This document shows, piece by piece, positions 17,707 through 26,536 of a stretch of 64,000 nucleotides of DNA (position 1 is the first letter of the stretch; every line of letters starts with the position of its first letter). A program made the translations under genes and the position numbers. The DNA comes from Flavobacterium caeni (GTDB taxonomy: Bacteria > Bacteroidota > Bacteroidia > Flavobacteriales > Flavobacteriaceae): the NCBI RefSeq assembly GCF_900101895.1, contig NZ_FMVF01000010.1, forward strand, positions 1 to 64,000, read 5' to 3'. The notes under the pieces were generated by a model. The model did no database searches, had not been told where the DNA came from, and was given only the letters and a program-made list of their open reading frames with translations.

Positions 17707-18951
17707 TTAGCTGTTGAACTCTTCCTTGAGGATACGCATCACGTCGAGGATGGTTTCCTCTTCGAGATCGGTTCTTCTGACGAGATCTTCTACATCTTGC
17801 TTGAGGATGCTGCGCGCGGTGTCGAGGCCGATTTTGGCGAATTCTTCGATTACCCACTCTTCGATTTCGTCTGAGAATTCAGTCAATTCTACGTCGTCTT
17901 CTTCTTCGGCGATGTTGCCCTCGCGGATGACATCGAGTTCATAACCGGTCAAAAGTCCGGCGAGTTTGATGTTGTGTCCACCGCGTCCGATGGCCTTTGA
18001 AACTTCTTCCAATTTCAAGAATACTTCGGCGCGCTTGTTCTCTTCGTCGATCTTGATCGATGAAACTTTTGCCGGGCTCAACGCACGTGTGATGTACAAG
18101 TTTGTGTTGGTCGTGTAGTTGATCACGTCGATGTTTTCGTTACCCAATTCACGTACGATGCCGTGGATGCGCGAACCTTTCATCCCGACGCAGGCGCCCA
18201 CCGGATCGATACGGTCGTCGTAAGAATCGACGGCTACTTTCGCTTTTTCGCCCGGAATACGCACGACGTTTTTCACCATGATCAATCCGTCGAAAACCTC
18301 AGGGATTTCCTGCTCGAACAACTTCTCAAGGAACTTTTCCGAGGTACGCGACATGATGATTTGCGGCTTGTTGCCTTTCAGCTCTACGTTCTCGATGATG
18401 CCGCGCACGTTGTCGCCTTTGCGGAAGAAATCAGACGGGATCTGCTTTTCTTTCGGCAAGACGATTTCGTTGCCTTCGTCGTCAACCAAAATCACGACGC
18501 GCGGACGCACGTGGTGTACTTCGGCGGTGTAAATATCGCCAATTAAATCTTTAAATTGCTTGTAAAGATTGGTATTGTCGTGTTCGTGGATCTTTGAAAT
18601 GAGGTTTTGACGCAAGGCCAAGATGGCACGTCTTCCCAAATCGATCAATTTCACTTCTTCTGAAACTTCTTCGCCGATCTCGAAATCGGGCTCTATTTTA
18701 CGCGCTTCGGTCAGGGTGATTTCTTCGTTTTCGAGGTCGAGGTCTTCGTCGGCCACAATCACGCGACGTCTCCAGATCTCCATATCGCCTTTGTCCGGGT
18801 TGATGATGATGTCGAAATTCTCATCCGACCCGAATTTCTTTTTCAGTGCATTTCTAAACACATCTTCCAATATCGCCATTAGCGTTACACGATCAATTAA
18901 CTTGTCGTCCTTGAATTCTGAAAATGATTCAATTAATGCTAAATTTTCCAT
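17707..18951 (-). CDS. nusA: Transcription termination/antitermination factor NusA
   Basis: NusA binds RNA polymerase and modulates pausing and termination. The 414-residue protein has the N-terminal polymerase-binding domain (ENLALIESFSEFKDDKL), an S1 region (about 130-200), and KH domains with GMKGSRIHGIVREL and AIGRGGHNIKLAGLLTG. An acidic, shorter C-terminal part lacks the long repeats of enterobacterial NusA. It is cotranscribed between rimP (15 bp upstream) and infB. Confidence 0.97.
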   Translation of the reverse strand: MENLALIESFSEFKDDKLIDRVTLMAILEDVFRNALKKKFGSDENFDIIINPDKGDMEIWRRRVIVADEDLDLENEEITLTEARKIEPDFEIGEEVSEEVKLIDLGRRAILALRQNLISKIHEHDNTNLYKQFKDLIGDIYTAEVHHVRPRVVILVDDEGNEIVLPKEKQIPSDFFRKGDNVRGIIENVELKGNKPQIIMSRTSEKFLEKLFEQEIPEVFDGLIMVKNVVRIPGEKAKVAVDSYDDRIDPVGACVGMKGSRIHGIVRELGNENIDVINYTTNTNLYITRALSPAKVSSIKIDEENKRAEVFLKLEEVSKAIGRGGHNIKLAGLLTGYELDVIREGNIAEEEDDVELTEFSDEIEEWVIEEFAKIGLDTARSILKQDVEDLVRRTDLEEETILDVMRILKEEFNS

Positions 18952-18966
18952 GCCAACTCTTTATTT

Positions 18967-19431
18967 TTAAAATGTTACTGTAACGATTGCTTCTTTTATT
19001 TCTGAATACGGAAGTTCCAGCTTTTTCTGGACGGTTTCCTTTCCTTTTCCTATTTTCTTGGGCTCGCGCGCCTGCCATTCGAGTGTGATAAAATCTTCGT
19101 TGGCCGCCGTAAGCTGGGCTTCGATTTTGTCGTCGTTGGTCTTGACGATCAGCGTTCGGCCGATGTTTTTCTTGTACTGACGCACCAATTTAAGCGGCGT
19201 CGACAAACCCGCCGAGGCCACTTCGAGCGAGAAATCCTGCTCCTCGCGGTCGAGGTTGTGTTCGATGGCGCGGCTGACGTCTATGCAATCCTGCAAAGTC
19301 ACGCCGTTGTCGCCGTCTAAAGTTACGACAATTTTAAATGCGTCGTTGATGTGCAGATCGATCAAAAAAAGTTCCGGTTTTTCCCGGAGCCCTTCTTCGA
19401 GCAAACCCAACACTTTTTCCTTGAATGTCAT
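18967..19431 (-). CDS. rimP: Ribosome maturation factor RimP
   Basis: RimP assists 30S subunit maturation. The 154-residue protein has the family's central block [16 protein letters not shown] followed by [15 protein letters not shown], matching the RimP signature (EVSSPGLDRPL-like). It is the first gene of the rimP-nusA-infB operon, behind a promoter and an attenuator-like hairpin. Confidence 0.96.
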   Translation of the reverse strand: MTFKEKVLGLLEEGLREKPELFLIDLHINDAFKIVVTLDGDNGVTLQDCIDVSRAIEHNLDREEQDFSLEVASAGLSTPLKLVRQYKKNIGRTLIVKTNDDKIEAQLTAANEDFITLEWQAREPKKIGKGKETVQKKLELPYSEIKEAIVTVTF

Positions 19432-19435
19432 AGAT

Positions 19436-19464
19436 TTATAAAAAGAGGGGACAAATGTCCCCTC
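19436..19464 (-). terminator. Attenuator-like hairpin in the rimP-nusA-infB leader
   Basis: On the minus strand GAGGGGAC and GTCCCCTC form a perfect 8-bp stem around ATTT, followed at once by TTTTT. It lies between the promoter at 19493-19520 and the rimP ATG at 19431, inside the predicted leader. No gene on this strand ends here, so it would act on the operon itself. Confidence 0.75.
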
Positions 19465-19492
19465 ATTATTTAGTTCATAACAAATAACGGTG

Positions 19493-19520
19493 CAAATATA
19501 ATCATTTTTTTATAAATCAA
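19493..19520 (-). promoter_or_regulatory. Promoter of rimP-nusA-infB
   Basis: On the minus strand TTG (19518-19520), 17 bases and TATATTTG (19493-19500) match the Bacteroidetes consensus. Predicted transcription starts near 19487, giving a leader of about 56 bases. Confidence 0.75.
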
Positions 19521-19607
19521 AACCCTAGCCTCGTCTAAAAAAAATTCATACCTTTATTGGACAAAATTGTTACACTTTTCAAAATAAATTTCTTACACTT
19601 CTAAATT

Positions 19608-20432
19608 ATGAAACGAATTTTAGTACCCACCGATTTTTCCAAACACGCAGAGTACGCCTTACGGGTAGCCGCCCAGATTGCCCGAGAAAACAACGCCGAG
19701 ATCATTTTGCTGCACATGCTTGAATTGCCGCACCAAGGCACCGATGCGATGGGTTCGGGAAGCGACATCCCAGAAATTATGTTTTTCAAGAACAGGGCCA
19801 TCGACAAGCTCGAAGATTTGATGGATGTCGACTTCCTCAAAGGCATCAGCGTTTCTGAAATCATCCAGTTCGAAAAAGCGTTCGAGGGCATCTTGGGCGT
19901 AAGTAAAAAGAACGATGTCGATTTTATCGTGATGGGCTCACACGGCGCCAGCGGATTCCAGGAAATGTTCATCGGATCGAACACCGAAAAGGTGGTGCGT
20001 TTTTCAGATGTCCCGGTGTTGGTCATCAAAAATGAAACGCCTTCGTTCAGCGCTAAAAATCTGGTGTTTGCGTCTGATTTCTCCGATGAGATCAAAAAAC
20101 CGTTCAAACAGTTGCTCGATTTTGCACGCGGTTTCAACGCCAACCTCAAACTGGTCATGATCAACACACCTAATACGTTCAAGCCTACGGCAGTAGCCGA
20201 GCGCATGATGGCCGATTTTATGGCCGAATTCGATTATCCGAACTATTCGACGCACATTTACAACGACGTCAATGTAGAAAAAGGGATCCTCAATTTCGCC
20301 AACAAAGTAGACGCCGATTTGATTGGGATGTGTACGCACGGCCGAACCGGCTTTGCGCATTTCTTTAACGGAAGCATCAGTGAAGACTTGGTCAACCATG
20401 CGATTCGCCCGGTAATAACCTTTAAAATTTAA
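19608..20432 (+). CDS. Tandem-domain universal stress protein
   Basis: The 274-residue protein contains two UspA-like domains (about 1-140 and 147-274). The first begins MKRILVPTDFSKHAEYALRV and has an ATP-binding-type motif MGSHGASGFQEMFIGSNTEKV. The second begins NLVFASDFSDE and has MCTHGRTGFAHFFNGSISEDL. These GxxG(9-10)GS/N motifs suggest nucleotide binding. It is a single gene; its exact stress role is not visible. Confidence 0.93.
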   Translation: MKRILVPTDFSKHAEYALRVAAQIARENNAEIILLHMLELPHQGTDAMGSGSDIPEIMFFKNRAIDKLEDLMDVDFLKGISVSEIIQFEKAFEGILGVSKKNDVDFIVMGSHGASGFQEMFIGSNTEKVVRFSDVPVLVIKNETPSFSAKNLVFASDFSDEIKKPFKQLLDFARGFNANLKLVMINTPNTFKPTAVAERMMADFMAEFDYPNYSTHIYNDVNVEKGILNFANKVDADLIGMCTHGRTGFAHFFNGSISEDLVNHAIRPVITFKI

Positions 20433-20436
20433 AGGT

Positions 20437-20535
20437 AAATTCCAAATCTCAAGTTCCAAATTCCAAAACTTCTTTAGAACGATTGGAATTTGGATTTTGG
20501 AATTTGGGATTTGGGATTTCAAACCCGAGATTTGA
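20437..20535. repeat. TTCCAAA/TTTGGAA inverted array B
   Basis: AAATTCCAAATC..TTCCAAATTCCAA pairs with GGAATTTGG..GGAATTTGGGA. The centre TTAGAACGATTGGA is nearly identical to array A. It lies just after the universal stress gene. Confidence 0.8.
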
Positions 20536-20538
20536 AAA

Positions 20539-20567
20539 TAAAAAAGCCTCCTTTTCAGGAGGCTTTT
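20539..20567. terminator. Bidirectional terminator between usp gene and tRNA-Gln
   Basis: AAAAAGCCTCC and GGAGGCTTTTT pair around TTTTCA. Runs of A and T on both sides suit the convergent universal stress gene and tRNA gene. Confidence 0.85.
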
Positions 20568-20570
20568 TCG

Positions 20571-20641
20571 TTGGCCCACTAGGACTCGAACCTAGAAAGA
20601 CGGCACCAAAAACCGTAGTGTTACCATTACACCATAGGCCA
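20571..20641 (-). tRNA. tRNA-Gln, anticodon TTG
   Basis: On the minus strand a 71-base cloverleaf can be drawn. The acceptor arms TGGCCTA and TGGGCCA are followed by discriminator A. The D stem is GTGT/ACAC, the anticodon stem ACGGT/GCCGT closes the loop TTTTGGT with anticodon TTG, and the T arm is CTAGG-TTCGAGT-CCTAG. The 3' CCA is not encoded. Confidence 0.95.
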
Positions 20642-20663
20642 ATTCAGCTGCTTAAAGCGAGGG

Positions 20664-20693
20664 CAAATTTATAACAAATTTTAGTTTCCGCAA
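20664..20693 (-). promoter_or_regulatory. Promoter of tRNA-Gln
   Basis: On the minus strand TTG (20691-20693), 19 bases and TAAATTTG (20664-20671) match the phylum consensus. The tRNA 5' end is about 20 bases downstream. Confidence 0.75.
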
Positions 20694-20812
20694 ATATTTC
20701 GACTTTTTTTATCAAAAAAATTAACTGTAACGGCAGGCGCTTTTGTAAAGTCTTTGGGCTGTGGCGATAAGGTTTGCGGAATGCCGAACGGCGCTTCGCT
20801 TTTTTTTCGCCC

Positions 20813-20856
20813 TGCACAACTGTTGTGTAAAAAATGCACAACTGTTCTGCAAAAAA
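20813..20856 (+). promoter_or_regulatory. Tandem 22-bp dyad repeats, candidate operator before the DUF2723 gene
   Basis: Two adjacent 22-bp units (20813-20834 and 20835-20856) share TGCACAACTGTT and an A-run. Each holds a dyad TGCACAAC-T-GTTSTGYA. The first is symmetric except for one position. A 22-bp period places both on the same face of the helix. The DUF2723 start is 38 bp downstream. Confidence 0.55.
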
Positions 20857-20894
20857 ATTAGTTTCTTTGTACTTTAAAATCAATCCGCTCCTGT

Positions 20895-23800
20895 ATGGCG
20901 AACTTCAACTTCAACAAATGGAACACCGTTTTAGGCTGGCTTTCATTTACCATTGCACTCGTTACTTTTACACTTACTGTTGAACCCACGATGAGTTTTT
21001 GGGATTGCGGGGAATACATTGCCACCGCGGCCAAGTTAGAAGTAGGTCACCCGCCGGGAGCGCCATTGTACCAAATGATGGGCGCTTTTTTTGCGATGTT
21101 CGCTACCGATGCGTCCAACATCGCGCTCATGGTGAACATGATGTCGGTGTTTTCGAGTGCCTTTACGATTTTGTTCATGTTTTGGTCGACGACGATGCTG
21201 TTGCGCAAACTCGTCTCGCAATTCGCCGAACTCAACGACAGCAACCTGATCGCCATTTTGGGCAGCGCCTTCGTGGCATCGCTTGCGTTTACGTTTTCGG
21301 ACAGTTTTTGGTTCAACGCCGTCGAGGCCGAAGTATACGCCATGGCCACGCTGTTCATTGCACTGATGTTCTGGCTCGGACTGCGTTGGGAACAAGACAT
21401 GGGTACGCCGCGCGGTAACCGTTGGCTGATTATTATTTCTTTGCTTACCGGTTTGTCGTTCGGGGTGCACTTTATGGCGCTTTTGACCATTCCGGCCATT
21501 TTGTTGCTGTACTATTTTAAGAATTACCAAACCGTCACGGTCAAGAATTTCATCATCGCCAACGTTGTGGTGGTGGCCATTTTGTTGTTCATCTTCAAAT
21601 CGTTGTTGCCCTGGACAATGGCTTTGTTCGGAAAAACCGAAATCTTTATGGTCAACAGCATCGGACTGCCGTTCGATTCGGGTACCATTTTCATGTTCCT
21701 GTTGATTGTCGGATTGTTCTATTTTGGGCTCAAATACACCAAAGAAAAAGGCAAAGTGTTTTACAATACGATCATCCTTTGCGTATTGTTTGTATTGATC
21801 GGGTTCTCGACCTGGATGATGTTGCCGATACGCGCCAATGCCGATGTGGTCATCAACGAGAACAAACCATCGGATGCCGCCGAGGTGCTCGCCTACTACA
21901 ACCGTGAACAATACGGCGTGAACCCGTTGTTCTACGGCCCGCAATTTTCGGACATGTTTGCCGGATTGGACGAAAAACAACCCTACCTCGACAAAAAACC
22001 CAACTACGAACGCGATTACCAGACGGGCAAATACATCATCACCAACAACTGGAAAAACGCCGAACAAAACAGCGACGACAACCACAAGACCTGGCTCCCG
22101 CGCATGTGGAGCACCGAACACGCCGAAAACTACATGAACTTTACCAAGGCGCTCGACTTTAGGATCAAGCCCGAGTACATGGAGGAACAGGAATTGGTGC
22201 AAATCGTGGCCGAGTTCCGCAAGGCGTATGCCGCGCAGGACATCGACAACGAAGGCTATGTACAATTCCTGAAAGAATACGGCGACTACCTGATCATCGA
22301 AAAACCGACCGCGGCAGACAACCTCGCGTTTATGTTCGAATACCAATTCGGCTACATGTACTGGCGCTATTTGATGTGGAATTTCACGGGCCGCCAGAAC
22401 GACATCCAGGGCAAGTACGACAACCTCGACGGCAACTGGCTCAGCGGCATCGGGTTCATCGACGAAATGCATTTGGGATCGCAGGAAAACCTGCCCGACG
22501 ACGTGTTGAACAACGCCGGACGCAATGTGTATTTCTTTTTGCCGTTCATCCTCGGGCTTATCGGTTTGATTTACCACGCCAACAAAGATTTGAAGAGTTT
22601 TTACGTCCTGCTCGTGCTGTTCCTGTTTACCGGATTGGCGCTCAAGATATACCTCAACGAACGGCCGTTTGAGCCACGCGAACGCGACTATGCGCTCGTA
22701 GGATCGTTTTATGTGTTTGCCATCTGGATCGGATTTGGCGTGTATGCCATTTACGAATACCTACAAAAATACCTGCAGCCCAAACTGGCCGGGCCGGTTG
22801 TCATTGCCGCCTCGTTATTGGCCGCTCCGGTACTCATGGCGTCTCAAAACTGGGACGACCACGACCGTTCGAACCGTTACACCGCCATCGCCATGGCCAA
22901 GGCTTACCTGACCTCGTGCGAACCGAATGCAATTTTGTTTACCATAGGCGACAACGATACGTTCCCGTTGTGGTATGCGCAGGAAATCGAACAGGTGCGT
23001 CCCGATGTGAAAATCGTCAACACCAGCCTGTTCATGACCGACTGGTACATCGACCAGATGAAACGCAAATCGTATACATCCGATGGCTTGCCGATTTCGT
23101 TCAAACACGACCAATACGTTGGCGACAAACTCGATTTTGCGTTCCACAACCCGCAAACCGAGAACCGTTGGACGCTCAAGGATTTTATCGGATTCATCGC
23201 TAGCGACGACCCGCGTACGATGGTGCAGATGCAAAACGGGCAAAACGTACATTTCTATCCTACCAACAAGGTGCGCATCCCGATCGACAAGGAAAACATC
23301 ATTCGCAACAAAGTGGTCGCGCCCAAATATTATGACTCGATTGTGCCTTACATCGACATCGACATCAAAGGGCAAGCGTTGTACAAAAACCGTTTGATGA
23401 TGCTCGACGTGTTGCTCAACAACGACTGGAAACGTCCTGTTTATTTCACGGGCGGCAGTTTTGGCGACGACGATTATTTGTGGATGAAGGACTTCCTGCA
23501 ACTCGACGGCATGGTCTACAAGCTCGTCCCGGTGCGCACGGCCATCCCTAAAGACGGCAGCCCACTCGACATGGGGCAGATCGACACCGATAAAATGTAC
23601 GACATTGTGACCAAGTGGGATTGGGGCAACAGCGAAAGCCCTGACATTTACCACGATCCAGAGACGCGCAAGAACAGCATTTCCTACCGCACCAACCTCG
23701 CGCGGTTGATGGAACAGCAAATCAACGAAGGCAAGAAAGAACAGGCCAAACGCATCATCGATCTGGCCATGACCAAGATGCCTGTCGAATATTTCGGTTA

Positions 23801-24098
23801 CTATTCGTTGCTCGATCCGTTCGCGGGCGGGTATTACGAAGTGGGCGAAACGGCCAAAGCGCGCCAGCTACTCGACCGACTGGTGGTCAAATACCAGCAA
23901 AACCTGAACTATTACAAAGGATTGACGCCTACCGAACAAAACAACATCATCATCGACATCATCACCGACATCGAACGCTACCGCGGATTGCTCGAAGTGA
24001 TGAAAGACCGTGGCGATACAGCACATTACGCCAAACACCGCGAAGTATTCAACCAATACAACGCCAAGTTTGAACGGTTCGGACGCGACAACGAATAA
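20895..24098 (+). CDS. DUF2723 (GT117-like) membrane glycosyltransferase
   Basis: The 1067-residue protein matches the Bacteroidetes DUF2723 family (GT117), relatives of protein O-mannosyltransferases that use lipid-linked sugar. It opens with a membrane segment and the motif SFWDCGEYIATAAKLEVGHP, in which the acidic residues resemble GT-C catalytic sites. About 12 helices follow (to about 660), then a periplasmic part with ILFTIGDNDTFPLWYAQE and a helical C-terminus of TPR character. The acceptor is unknown; a role in glycosylating surface proteins or glycans is inferred. Confidence 0.9.
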   Translation: MANFNFNKWNTVLGWLSFTIALVTFTLTVEPTMSFWDCGEYIATAAKLEVGHPPGAPLYQMMGAFFAMFATDASNIALMVNMMSVFSSAFTILFMFWSTTMLLRKLVSQFAELNDSNLIAILGSAFVASLAFTFSDSFWFNAVEAEVYAMATLFIALMFWLGLRWEQDMGTPRGNRWLIIISLLTGLSFGVHFMALLTIPAILLLYYFKNYQTVTVKNFIIANVVVVAILLFIFKSLLPWTMALFGKTEIFMVNSIGLPFDSGTIFMFLLIVGLFYFGLKYTKEKGKVFYNTIILCVLFVLIGFSTWMMLPIRANADVVINENKPSDAAEVLAYYNREQYGVNPLFYGPQFSDMFAGLDEKQPYLDKKPNYERDYQTGKYIITNNWKNAEQNSDDNHKTWLPRMWSTEHAENYMNFTKALDFRIKPEYMEEQELVQIVAEFRKAYAAQDIDNEGYVQFLKEYGDYLIIEKPTAADNLAFMFEYQFGYMYWRYLMWNFTGRQNDIQGKYDNLDGNWLSGIGFIDEMHLGSQENLPDDVLNNAGRNVYFFLPFILGLIGLIYHANKDLKSFYVLLVLFLFTGLALKIYLNERPFEPRERDYALVGSFYVFAIWIGFGVYAIYEYLQKYLQPKLAGPVVIAASLLAAPVLMASQNWDDHDRSNRYTAIAMAKAYLTSCEPNAILFTIGDNDTFPLWYAQEIEQVRPDVKIVNTSLFMTDWYIDQMKRKSYTSDGLPISFKHDQYVGDKLDFAFHNPQTENRWTLKDFIGFIASDDPRTMVQMQNGQNVHFYPTNKVRIPIDKENIIRNKVVAPKYYDSIVPYIDIDIKGQALYKNRLMMLDVLLNNDWKRPVYFTGGSFGDDDYLWMKDFLQLDGMVYKLVPVRTAIPKDGSPLDMGQIDTDKMYDIVTKWDWGNSESPDIYHDPETRKNSISYRTNLARLMEQQINEGKKEQAKRIIDLAMTKMPVEYFGYYSLLDPFAGGYYEVGETAKARQLLDRLVVKYQQNLNYYKGLTPTEQNNIIIDIITDIERYRGLLEVMKDRGDTAHYAKHREVFNQYNAKFERFGRDNE

Positions 24099-24112
24099 CA
24101 ATATTTCCTCTC

Positions 24113-24143
24113 AAAGGCGTTCGGGTTTTCGGACGCCTTTTTT
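24113..24143 (+). terminator. Rho-independent terminator after the DUF2723 gene
   Basis: GGCGTTCG and CGGACGCC pair (one G-T pair) and are followed by TTTTTT. The deacetylase gene starts only 10 bases later, so it may depend on readthrough or its own promoter. Confidence 0.8.
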
Positions 24144-24152
24144 CTTACCGCT

Positions 24153-24797
24153 ATGAAGCTCTGGATCAAAACACACCCGCTCGTCAAATGGCTTTTCCCG
24201 AAGTACGTTTGGGACTTCAAGACCAACGAAAAAGTAGTCTGGCTTACGTTCGACGACGGGCCCATTCCGGAAGTCACCGAATGGGTTTTGGACCAGCTCG
24301 CGCGCTACGATGCCAAGGCGGCATTTTTTTGCATAGGCGACAACATCCGCAAGCATCCGGCGGTGTTGCAGAAAGTTTTGGCCGCCGGGCATTCGATAGG
24401 CAACCATACGTTCAACCACCTTAAAGGATGGGAAACCGAAACCGCGGCTTATATAGAAAACGTGCGTTTGTGCGCCGAAGAAATCACCAAACACACCGCG
24501 AACGTCTCGATCATGCGCCCGCCGTACGGCAAAATCAAACGCAAACAAGCGCAAATCCTGCGCAAAGCGGGTTACAAAATCATCATGTGGGATATTGTGA
24601 GCGCCGACTTCGACCTCGAAGTCACGCCCGAGCAGTGTTTGCAAAACGTCGTGAAAAATGTGCAGCCTGGCAGCATCATCGTATTCCACGACAGTGTCAA
24701 GGCTTCGAAAAACCTGCGGTATGCGCTACCTAAAACATTGGAATTTTTAGCCGAGAACGGCTATCGGTGTGAAGTACCCGATCAAATTTGCTCCTGA
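24153..24797 (+). CDS. NodB-type polysaccharide deacetylase
   Basis: The 214-residue protein is a carbohydrate esterase 4 family member that would remove N-acetyl groups from a polysaccharide such as peptidoglycan or chitin-like oligomers. It has the five family motifs: TFDDGP (about 32-37), the metal-binding SIGNHTFNH, RPPYG, the MWDIVSADFD region, and IVFHDS. All catalytic and metal ligands appear present. No signal peptide is obvious. Its 3' end overlaps that of the convergent thioredoxin-like gene by 16 bases. Confidence 0.93.
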   Translation: MKLWIKTHPLVKWLFPKYVWDFKTNEKVVWLTFDDGPIPEVTEWVLDQLARYDAKAAFFCIGDNIRKHPAVLQKVLAAGHSIGNHTFNHLKGWETETAAYIENVRLCAEEITKHTANVSIMRPPYGKIKRKQAQILRKAGYKIIMWDIVSADFDLEVTPEQCLQNVVKNVQPGSIIVFHDSVKASKNLRYALPKTLEFLAENGYRCEVPDQICS

Positions 24798-25078
24798 ACG
24801 AGCCCGATGATGGTGTTGGCGTCCAGCTCTCCGGACTGTCTCCAAATCATCTGCCCCTCCTTGTAAATCATCAAGGTAGGAAGCCCTTTGATGCGCAAGG
24901 CATCGGCCAGCTCCTGATTTTTATCGACATCAATCTTGATGACTTTTGCCTTGTCTCCCAACGCTGCAGCCACATCGCGGATCACCGGATGCATCGATAC
25001 CGACGACTCGTTCCATTCGGTGTAGAAATCGATCAGGACCGGAACCTGCGCGTTGATTAACTCTCCAAATTTTGACAT
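24782..25078 (-). CDS. Thioredoxin-fold protein without the CxxC motif
   Basis: The 98-residue protein has a whole thioredoxin fold: VPVLIDFYTEWNESSVSMHP, VIKIDVDKNQELADAL, and the cis-proline stretch IKGLPTLMIYKEG. Where thioredoxins have WCGPC, this one has WNESS, so both redox cysteines are absent, and the protein has no cysteine at all. It therefore cannot act as a disulfide reductase and may bind or scaffold another protein. The start at 25078 is the only good one. A TACATTTG box lies at 25131-25138. Confidence 0.9.
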   Translation of the reverse strand: MSKFGELINAQVPVLIDFYTEWNESSVSMHPVIRDVAAALGDKAKVIKIDVDKNQELADALRIKGLPTLMIYKEGQMIWRQSGELDANTIIGLVQEQI

Positions 25079-25130
25079 AAAACCAAAATATTTAATTCCT
25101 AAATCGGTGTGATTCGGGCTTTTGCGGATA

Positions 25131-25138
25131 CAAATGTA
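25131..25138 (-). promoter_or_regulatory. Candidate -7 box (TACATTTG) for the thioredoxin-like gene
   Basis: TACATTTG on the minus strand matches TAnnTTTG and would start transcription about 45 bases before the ATG, just after the metallophosphoesterase stop. Confidence 0.5.
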
Positions 25139-25152
25139 GCATTTTTAACGAA

Positions 25153-26385
25153 TTATGCTAATTTTTCCCCTTTTTTTAGTTGAATCACCGTTATTTCGGG
25201 CATAATTCCTACCCTTCCCGGATAGGCATGGAACCCGAACCCGCGGTTGACGTACACATAACGGCCGAATTCTTCGTACAAACCGGCCCATTGGTTGTAC
25301 ACGAACTGCGCGGGGCTCCACTTGAACCAACCCGGGATTTCGATACCGAACTGCAGCCCGTGCGTGTGGCCCGACAGCGTCAAATGAAAATTCTTGTCGT
25401 GCTTTTTGACCTCGGCATCCCAATGGCTCGGATCGTGGCTCATCAGGATCTTGAATTCGTCGTTCGAAAGTGCGCCCGCGGCCTTTTGCAGATCGCCCGC
25501 CTGCTTGAAATTGCGTCCCCAGTTTTCGACTCCCACCAAGGCGATGCGCTGGCCGTCTTTTTCAAAAAAGCGGTGTTCGTTGAGCATCAGGTTGAAGCCG
25601 ATTTGACGGTGTAAATCTTTGATGGCCTCGAAATTCTCGTTTTTTTCGCGTTGCGATGGCCAGTCGATGTACTCGCCGTAATCATGGTTGCCCAGTACCG
25701 AATGTTTGCCGAAGCGGTGCGGCTGGATGCGGTTGAACGTATCTATCCAAGGATGCATCTCTGTGGCGTGCGTATTGACGATATCGCCGGTAAAAAGGAC
25801 AACATCCGAATTTTGTTCATTGATCAAATCGATGGCGTAATTGATCTTTTCGGGATTGTCGAAACTACCGCTGTGCACATCGGAAATGTGCGTGATCTGG
25901 AATCCGTCGAACGCCTCGGGCAAATCGGGAAAGAAAACGGTTTGCTTGAACACCTTGAAATTGTAACGCCCCACCGCCATGCCATAAATCAACGACAGGA
26001 ACGGAACAGCCGCAAGCCCGAGCCCTACTTGACTCACAAACTGACGGCGCGCGGGAAAAACGCCCGTATCCATATCCGACCCATAAAAATAATTGATGCC
26101 GCCGCGCAACAACCGGTAAATTTCTTCGCCGAGCATGACGAGCATCAGCAAAATCTTAGGCAAGTACACCAGCAACAGCAGCCCAAACGTAAAAAGTGTT
26201 TGCTTGGTTTGCCCTACCGACCGATCGAATTGCGTGAACGAATACAGGATGAACACCAGCACCAGCAAGCTGGCTACCACATAAGCCACCAACACTCCTT
26301 TGGGACGAAACAGCGTCCGGATGGCCTGGAACGCATAAAATTCGATGAAAAGTAAAACCAGGATAAAGATGATCCAGCGTGCCAT
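25153..26385 (-). CDS. Membrane-anchored metallophosphoesterase
   Basis: The 410-residue protein has four membrane helices in its first 120 residues, and a fifth hydrophobic stretch (VGLGLAAVPFLSLIYGMAVG) before the catalytic part. The calcineurin-like domain shows all metal-binding motifs: HISDVHSG, VVLFTGDIVN, SVLGNHDYG, LMSHDPSHW and LSGHTHGLQFG. It resembles YkuE/YaeI-type phosphohydrolases, some of which act on lipid or sugar phosphates. The substrate is unknown. The start at 26385 (MARWIIF) removes six residues that precede the first helix. Confidence 0.9.
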   Translation of the reverse strand: MARWIIFILVLLFIEFYAFQAIRTLFRPKGVLVAYVVASLLVLVFILYSFTQFDRSVGQTKQTLFTFGLLLLVYLPKILLMLVMLGEEIYRLLRGGINYFYGSDMDTGVFPARRQFVSQVGLGLAAVPFLSLIYGMAVGRYNFKVFKQTVFFPDLPEAFDGFQITHISDVHSGSFDNPEKINYAIDLINEQNSDVVLFTGDIVNTHATEMHPWIDTFNRIQPHRFGKHSVLGNHDYGEYIDWPSQREKNENFEAIKDLHRQIGFNLMLNEHRFFEKDGQRIALVGVENWGRNFKQAGDLQKAAGALSNDEFKILMSHDPSHWDAEVKKHDKNFHLTLSGHTHGLQFGIEIPGWFKWSPAQFVYNQWAGLYEEFGRYVYVNRGFGFHAYPGRVGIMPEITVIQLKKGEKLA

Positions 26386-26536
26386 TGGCGAAGTTTTGCA
26401 CAAATTAACGAAGAAATGGCGCGCGGCGTTGGCGTATTGGATAAAATTTAACGAATCCGATGGTGAGCCGGCCTTTTGCTTTTTTAGATTTCAAAAAAGT
26501 CAAACGGGTTTCTTATATTTACCTAAATGCTCGATC

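Noticed and set aside
21036..22577. Long open frame on the minus strand opposite the DUF2723 gene
   Set aside because: His/Arg/Gln-rich composition typical of reversed coding sequence; no family resemblance.
26345..26536. N-terminal extension of the TPR histidine kinase
   Set aside because: The 64 extra residues overlap the divergent metallophosphoesterase gene and precede a proper signal peptide that starts at 26537.
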